Source: JAGHEK01 sp044426235
Lineage (GTDB): Bacteria; Bacillota; Clostridia; Peptostreptococcales; Peptostreptococcaceae
NCBI GenBank assembly: GCA_044426235.1
Contig: JAWXUS010000040.1
Location: 1-9,951 of the forward strand
Length of the DNA stretch: 9,951 nt
Direction of reading: 5' to 3'
Position numbers and translations under genes: made by a program. How positions within the stretch are numbered: the first letter of the stretch is position 1; the number at the start of each line of letters is the position of its first letter. Shown here one piece after another: positions 5,702 through 9,951 of the stretch. The notes under the pieces were generated by a model. It saw only the letters and a program-made list of their open reading frames with translations, did not search any database and was not told the origin of the DNA.

Positions 5702-8700
5702 ATGAATAATCTAGTTAAAGAAAAACAAGTGAATACTCTAGAACAATGCTTTAACCATTCACAAAATTTTTTAAATAAGAATTATCTTAGTAGTTTAACG
5801 AACTACCAAGTAGTGCCTGTACCTCAATCTATTAAAGATATAAATCTAAATGATAATATAAGGCTGTTTAAGATAAGTAAGTTAGTTTATGATAAAAATG
5901 AAAATTATATAGATAAACTAACTAACTTATATAATGCAATTAATAATATAGAAGCATCTTCTATATTATTAATTGATAGTAACGAAGAAGAAGTTGATTT
6001 ATATATAGGTGCTAAAATAAAAGATAGTAAAGATATGTCTGCATCTCAAGTAGCAAACATACTAAATAAAACTTTTAAAGGTAATTTTCCTGGAAGTGAA
6101 ATGACACAAATAAGAAAAAATAAATTAGAACCTTTATTTGAAAATATAGGACAATCTAAAATAAAAAATAATGATGTAAGTATTTCTTGTATTTCTGGTA
6201 TTCCTTCTTTAAAAAATGAAGATAAGGATAAGTTTGTACAAGGTTTAGAGAAGTTTATAAATGCTATGCAGGGTACAGTTTATACCTCGATATTTATAGC
6301 GGATTCAATAAATCAATCAGAAATTAATCTTATAAAAGAAGGTTATGAACAATTATATACATCATTACATCCATTTTTAAAGAGTCAATTAACTTATGGA
6401 GAAAATGAAAGTGTAAGTATAGGACAAAATATTTCTGAAACATTTACAAAAACACTAAGTGACTCTATGAGTAAAACTCAAAGTTTTACTGAAGGAAATA
6501 CTATTACTGATGGAGTTAATAAATCTACATCACTTTCAGAAAATGAAGGGACAAGCTACTCTGATGGTTATACTGAATCTAGTGGAACTAATGTTGGAAG
6601 TAGTCAAAGTAAAGGTAAAACATTTACTGAAGGTATGAGTACATCAACATCTATGAATTTTGGATTAAATGCAGGAGTAGGTGCAGGAATGGCTCTAGGA
6701 CCAAATGTAGGAGGTAATATCGGAATCTCTAATACCAGAGGTAGTTCGAGCTCTGAGAGTGATACTTATACAGATCAAATATCAAGAGGTTATAATAATA
6801 GTATAGGAAGAAATAATAGTACGAGTACTAGTACTGGTAAATCTATTTCTAATACAGAGGGTGAAAGTTCATCATTATCTAGAAGTAATAATGTGACAGA
6901 TTCAACAACTGAACAATACGGAAATTCAGAGTCTGTTGGAAATCAAAAAGGTTCTTCAAACACACAAAGTAATGGGACAAGCAAGAGTTTACAGGTTGAG
7001 TATAAAAATAAATCTGTTGAAAATGTTCTTAATCAAATAGAAAAACAATTAGAAAGAATTGATAATAGTCAAAGTTTCGGAATGTGGAACTGTGCGTGTT
7101 ACTTTATAGCAGATGATACACATACTTCACAAGTTGCTGCAAGTACTTTTAAATCTTTAATGAGAGGTGAAGATTCATTTATTGAAAATTCACATATAAA
7201 TACTTGGGATAGCAACAGCCCTATAAATCTTAATAATGTTAAGAATTATATAAAAAAATTAAGTCACCCATTAATTGATCTTGGAAATGATTATAGGTTA
7301 AATGGTACTTATGTTACTCCAGGTTCATTAATTAGTGGTAGTGAATTAGCTATACAATTTAATTTACCTAAAAAGTCTGTTTCTGGACTTCCTGTTATGG
7401 AAATGGCCGAGTTTGGAAGAAATGTAACTACTTATGATGGTGATTTTAGTGAAAAAATAAACTTAGGTAACATATTCCATATGGGACAAGAAGAAAATAA
7501 GAAAGTTGAAATAAATTTAGAAAGTCTTGGAATGCATACTTTCATAACTGGTTCAACAGGTTCTGGAAAGTCAAATACGGTATATAAATTGTTAAATGAA
7601 GCTAATAAAAAAGGAATTAAATTCTTAGTTATAGAACCTGCTAAAGGTGAATATAAAGAGGTATTTGGTGGAAGAAATGATGTTAATGTATTTGGATCAA
7701 ATCCTAAATTTAGTGAAGTATTAAGAGTTAATCCATTTAGATTTAATGATGATGTACATATACTAGAGCATATTGATAGATTAATTGAAATATTTAATGC
7801 ATCTTGGCCAATGTATTCTGCAATGCCTGCAATTCTTAAAGATGCAGTTGAGAAAAGTTATGAAAAGTTTAATTGGGATTTAGAATTTTCAATTTGTTAT
7901 GATGAAAAAGTTAAATATCCAAGTTTTAATGATCTATTAGAATCTTTAGAAAAAGTAATAAATAATTCTAGTTATTCAGATGAATTAAAAAGTAACTATA
8001 AAGGTGCATTATGTACAAGAGTAAAATCTTTAACTAATGGATTATATGGAAGAATATTTGCACAAGATGAAATAGATGAAAAAACATTATTTGATGAAAA
8101 TACTATAGTAGATTTAAGTAGAATTGGTTCTAGTGAAACTAAATCTTTAATTACAGGAATTTTATTCATTAAATTACAGGAATATAGAATGACTTCTAGA
8201 GAAGGATGTAATCAAAAATTAAAGCATTTAACTGTACTTGAAGAGGCGCACAATCTTTTAAGAAAAACTTCTTCAGAACAAAGTCAAGAAGGTTCTAATT
8301 TACAAGGCAAATCTGTTGAGATGATATCAAATGCAATAGCCGAGATGAGAACTTATGGTGAAGGATTTATAATATCAGATCAAGCACCTAACTTACTTGA
8401 TGACTCTGCAATTAGAAATACTAACACTAAAATAATACTTAGATTACCTCAAATGCAAGATAGAGAAAGTGTTGGAAAATCTGCAAGTTTAAATGAAGAT
8501 CAAATAAATGAAATACCAAAGTTAAAAACAGGGGTAGCAGTAGTTTATCAAAACAATTGGATGGAACCAATACTTTGTAAAATTGATAGATTTGATGATG
8601 AAAGACCTTTAGAATATAATTTTAATGGATATCAAACGTTTGAAAATGAGAAAAAATTAAAAGGTGACTTAGTTAAAATACTACTTTCAAAAAGAGTTGA

Positions 8701-9127
8701 AAAAGGTATTGATTTAAGTGATATTGATATTGACTTACTTATTGAATATGCTAAAACTATGAGATTAACTTCATCAATTAGAAATTATATAGTTAATGAG
8801 CTTAATAATTTTAAAGAAGGAAGATATTTAGAAATCTGGAATGATGAACAATTTGATAATCTATCTAGTTTAATATATATAATATTAGATGGGGAACGTA
8901 TAATAGAAAAATCTAGCAAAAAGAGTGATATGAATAGTTGGAATGAAACTACATATAGGGAAATTTTTGATAGCATAGATATTAATCATATTAATGATGA
9001 TGAGTTAAAAAAATATATAGTTCAAAATTTATTACATCACCAATCATTTATAGAAAAGGATTTTGAAGGTTTTTATTGTTATTGGATAGAACAAAATATA
9101 GTTATGGAAAATTTAGAGAGGTTATAG
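5702..9127 (+). CDS. VirB4/HerA-type P-loop ATPase with Ser-rich internal segment
   Basis: An 1141-aa protein. Residues about 1-236 form an N-terminal domain with VirB4-like texture (SILLIDSNEEEVDLYIG; IFIADSINQSE). Residues about 237-432 are a low-complexity Ser/Thr/Gly/Asn segment with recurring TEG/SxS units and a Gly-rich hydrophobic island (318-343). Around 461-515 (CACYFIADD, AASTFKSLMRGE) the VirB4-like fold resumes. The HerA/FtsK-type motor follows: Walker A GSTGSGKS at 617-624, VIEPAKGEY downstream, Walker B ending LEEAH (846-850) with two acidic residues, then RLPQMQDRESV and a GVAVVYQ strand typical of the HerA C-terminal core. Residues about 970-1141 are a helical tail I do not recognise. 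Relatives form hexamers and move DNA or, in secretion systems, protein using ATP. No membrane segment or signal peptide is seen. The start is set by AAGGGG, 5 nt before the ATG. The nuclease gene begins 1 bp after the stop, so ATPase and nuclease are probably made together and may act together. Confidence 0.87.
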   Translation: MNNLVKEKQVNTLEQCFNHSQNFLNKNYLSSLTNYQVVPVPQSIKDINLNDNIRLFKISKLVYDKNENYIDKLTNLYNAINNIEASSILLIDSNEEEVDLYIGAKIKDSKDMSASQVANILNKTFKGNFPGSEMTQIRKNKLEPLFENIGQSKIKNNDVSISCISGIPSLKNEDKDKFVQGLEKFINAMQGTVYTSIFIADSINQSEINLIKEGYEQLYTSLHPFLKSQLTYGENESVSIGQNISETFTKTLSDSMSKTQSFTEGNTITDGVNKSTSLSENEGTSYSDGYTESSGTNVGSSQSKGKTFTEGMSTSTSMNFGLNAGVGAGMALGPNVGGNIGISNTRGSSSSESDTYTDQISRGYNNSIGRNNSTSTSTGKSISNTEGESSSLSRSNNVTDSTTEQYGNSESVGNQKGSSNTQSNGTSKSLQVEYKNKSVENVLNQIEKQLERIDNSQSFGMWNCACYFIADDTHTSQVAASTFKSLMRGEDSFIENSHINTWDSNSPINLNNVKNYIKKLSHPLIDLGNDYRLNGTYVTPGSLISGSELAIQFNLPKKSVSGLPVMEMAEFGRNVTTYDGDFSEKINLGNIFHMGQEENKKVEINLESLGMHTFITGSTGSGKSNTVYKLLNEANKKGIKFLVIEPAKGEYKEVFGGRNDVNVFGSNPKFSEVLRVNPFRFNDDVHILEHIDRLIEIFNASWPMYSAMPAILKDAVEKSYEKFNWDLEFSICYDEKVKYPSFNDLLESLEKVINNSSYSDELKSNYKGALCTRVKSLTNGLYGRIFAQDEIDEKTLFDENTIVDLSRIGSSETKSLITGILFIKLQEYRMTSREGCNQKLKHLTVLEEAHNLLRKTSSEQSQEGSNLQGKSVEMISNAIAEMRTYGEGFIISDQAPNLLDDSAIRNTNTKIILRLPQMQDRESVGKSASLNEDQINEIPKLKTGVAVVYQNNWMEPILCKIDRFDDERPLEYNFNGYQTFENEKKLKGDLVKILLSKRVEKGIDLSDIDIDLLIEYAKTMRLTSSIRNYIVNELNNFKEGRYLEIWNDEQFDNLSSLIYIILDGERIIEKSSKKSDMNSWNETTYREIFDSIDINHINDDELKKYIVQNLLHHQSFIEKDFEGFYCYWIEQNIVMENLERL
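6411..6998 (+). repeat. Degenerate Ser/Thr/Gly/Asn repeat tract within the ATPase gene
   Basis: It encodes about 195 residues (about 237-432) built from loose repeats such as SFTEGNT, TFTEGMS, NTEGESS and SENEGTS, plus alternating S-x-S-x runs. In the middle, residues 318-343 are Gly-rich and less polar (GLNAGVGAGMALGPNVGG). Repetition is visible at protein level; the codons vary (agt, tct, aca, act), so it is an old repeat and not a recent slippage product. It sits between two blocks of the ATPase's N-terminal domain. Confidence 0.7.
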
Positions 9128-9128
9128 T

Positions 9129-9668
9129 ATGGAATCTAAAATAGAAAATAAATCAAGTTTTGAATCAAAAGATCAAAGAAATAATATTGAATCCTTAGAA
9201 TCAAATAGAGAATCAAAAGTCGATAGTAGTAGTAAACCAAGTTTCTTTGAAAATGTTAAAAATTCAGTAGTAACAAGTATAGAACAAGCGGCAACAAGAT
9301 TTGAAACAGCAAAAGTATATGTGAATGCAGATTTAAAACCACAATTAATAAATGGTGATTTATGTTTAATTAAAAAAGATATAAATATGGATCAAAAAGA
9401 TTCAAATGGTAAAACTAACCTAGAGAGAATGAAAGAAGGTAAAGCACCGATAGATGCTAATGGAGAGAAAATAGAACTACATCATGATAAACAAAATAGT
9501 GATGGTATATTAGTTGAATTATCACAATCAGAGCATAGGGGCAAAGATAATAATAGTACTCTTCATACTCCTGGACAAGAATCTCAAATAGAGAGAAATA
9601 AATTTAATACAATAAAGGAAAAACATTGGAAAGCTAGAGCAGAAGAATTTGAAAAAAGTAGAGCTTAA
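9129..9668 (+). CDS. LHH-type HNH/Endonuclease VII superfamily nuclease (toxin-like)
   Basis: A 179-aa protein. Residues 1-60 are Ser/Glu/Lys/Asn-rich and probably disordered. Residues about 62-175 match the LHH nuclease domain of polymorphic toxins: VYVNADLKPQLINGDLCLIKKDI, then GKTNLERMKEGKAPI (94-108), the signature LHH (117-119), E130, EHR (135-137), LH (145-146), and a C-terminal stretch ending HWKARA. The metal-binding and catalytic histidines expected at H118, H119, H136 and H146 are present, so the enzyme looks active and should cut DNA or RNA. This domain is normally the tip of a long secreted toxin; here it stands alone with no signal peptide, LXG, RHS or other delivery region. It begins 1 bp after the ATPase stop with AGAGAGG (9115-9121) as ribosome site. 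No recognisable immunity gene follows within the window. It could be an intracellular effector controlled by the ATPase, or cargo for secretion. Confidence 0.87.
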   Translation: MESKIENKSSFESKDQRNNIESLESNRESKVDSSSKPSFFENVKNSVVTSIEQAATRFETAKVYVNADLKPQLINGDLCLIKKDINMDQKDSNGKTNLERMKEGKAPIDANGEKIELHHDKQNSDGILVELSQSEHRGKDNNSTLHTPGQESQIERNKFNTIKEKHWKARAEEFEKSRA

Positions 9669-9688
9669 TATGTTATTTAGGAGTTTTT

Positions 9689-9951
9689 ATGAAAGATTAT
9701 AATGAAGACGATCCAGTTGAAATTTTAAATGAAGAAGAAACTATTGATATATTAAACAAATTTGAAAAACAATCAAAGAAGTACGAAAAAAAGTATGATG
9801 AAAATAAATTTATGGATAAGATAAATAAATACGGTAAAAAGATTGGTATAACTCCGATTTATTTAGTATTTTTACTTTATCATAGTTTAAAATCAAAAGA
9901 AATGCCTCTACGAAATAAAGCTCCTTTATTTGGTGCTATGGGGTATTTCGT
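9689..9951 (+). CDS. DUF1232/YkvA-family membrane protein, N-terminal part (runs off window)
   Basis: 87 complete codons are visible from the ATG at 9689, with no stop before the window end. AGGAG at 9679-9683, 5 nt upstream, supports the start. Residues 1-60 are charged and acidic to mixed (NEEETIDILNKFEKQSKKYEKKY). Then come ITPIYLVFLLYHSL and, after PLRNKAPLFGAMGYFV, the window ends. That order (hydrophobic helix, a short turn with P-x-R/K-x-K, then a GAxGYF helix usually followed by 'lPiDLIPD') is the DUF1232 signature also found in YkvA. These are small membrane proteins of unknown function. The gene is 20 bp after the nuclease and co-oriented, so it is likely part of the operon. Whether it protects against the nuclease, anchors the complex or is unrelated cannot be told. 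Confidence 0.72.
   Translation, partial: MKDYNEDDPVEILNEEETIDILNKFEKQSKKYEKKYDENKFMDKINKYGKKIGITPIYLVFLLYHSLKSKEMPLRNKAPLFGAMGYF

Noticed and set aside
1..9951. CRISPR array, tRNA or rRNA genes, insertion sequence or integrase
   Set aside because: No regularly spaced repeats, no tRNA-like or rRNA-like sequence and no transposase or recombinase motifs were seen.

Overview
The window is very AT-rich (roughly a quarter G+C), uses AGA for arginine and A/T-ending codons, and has strong purine-rich ribosome binding sites (AAAGGGG, AGGAG, GGAGAGGGG). These traits suggest a low-GC Firmicute, most likely a Clostridium or close relative. The species cannot be fixed from the sequence. Every supported gene is on the + strand.

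Layout. (1) 1-324: the C-terminal end of a WYL-domain transcriptional regulator cut by the window edge. (2) 325-431: a promoter region with a candidate operator and a good extended -10 promoter. (3) 432-1349: a minimal, stand-alone dynamin-like GTPase domain of 305 aa. (4) 1350-1538: a second regulatory region repeating the same operator-promoter layout. (5) 1539-4283: a full-length dynamin-like GTPase (914 aa) with an N-terminal extension and a long coiled-coil stalk; its GTPase domain is a paralogue of the first. (6) 4292-5032 and 5077-5628: two proteins sharing an unrecognised N-terminal domain of about 100 aa, one apparently soluble and one with a C-terminal membrane anchor. (7) 5702-9127: a 1141-aa VirB4/HerA-type P-loop ATPase with a Ser/Thr/Gly/Asn-rich segment of about 195 aa before the motor domain. 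(8) 9129-9668: a small protein whose C-terminal two thirds is an LHH-type HNH/EndoVII nuclease domain, usually seen as the tip of polymorphic toxins. (9) 9689 to the window end: the start of a DUF1232/YkvA-family membrane protein.

The genes from 1539 on are closely spaced (8, 44, 73, 1 and 20 bp gaps) with no clear terminator between them, so they read as one operon. The GTPase-only gene has its own promoter upstream. My reading, which is inference, is a membrane-associated conflict or stress system. The dynamin pair would remodel or sense membrane, the two shared-domain proteins would act as adaptors (one on the membrane), the ATPase would be a nucleic-acid or protein motor, and the LHH nuclease would be the effector. 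The upstream WYL protein is a candidate regulator because such regulators often control defence loci. The parts recall known anti-phage themes (the dynamin-based Eleos system; HerA ATPases paired with nuclease or SIR2 partners), but I do not recognise this combination as a named system. A secretion or toxin-delivery role remains an alternative.
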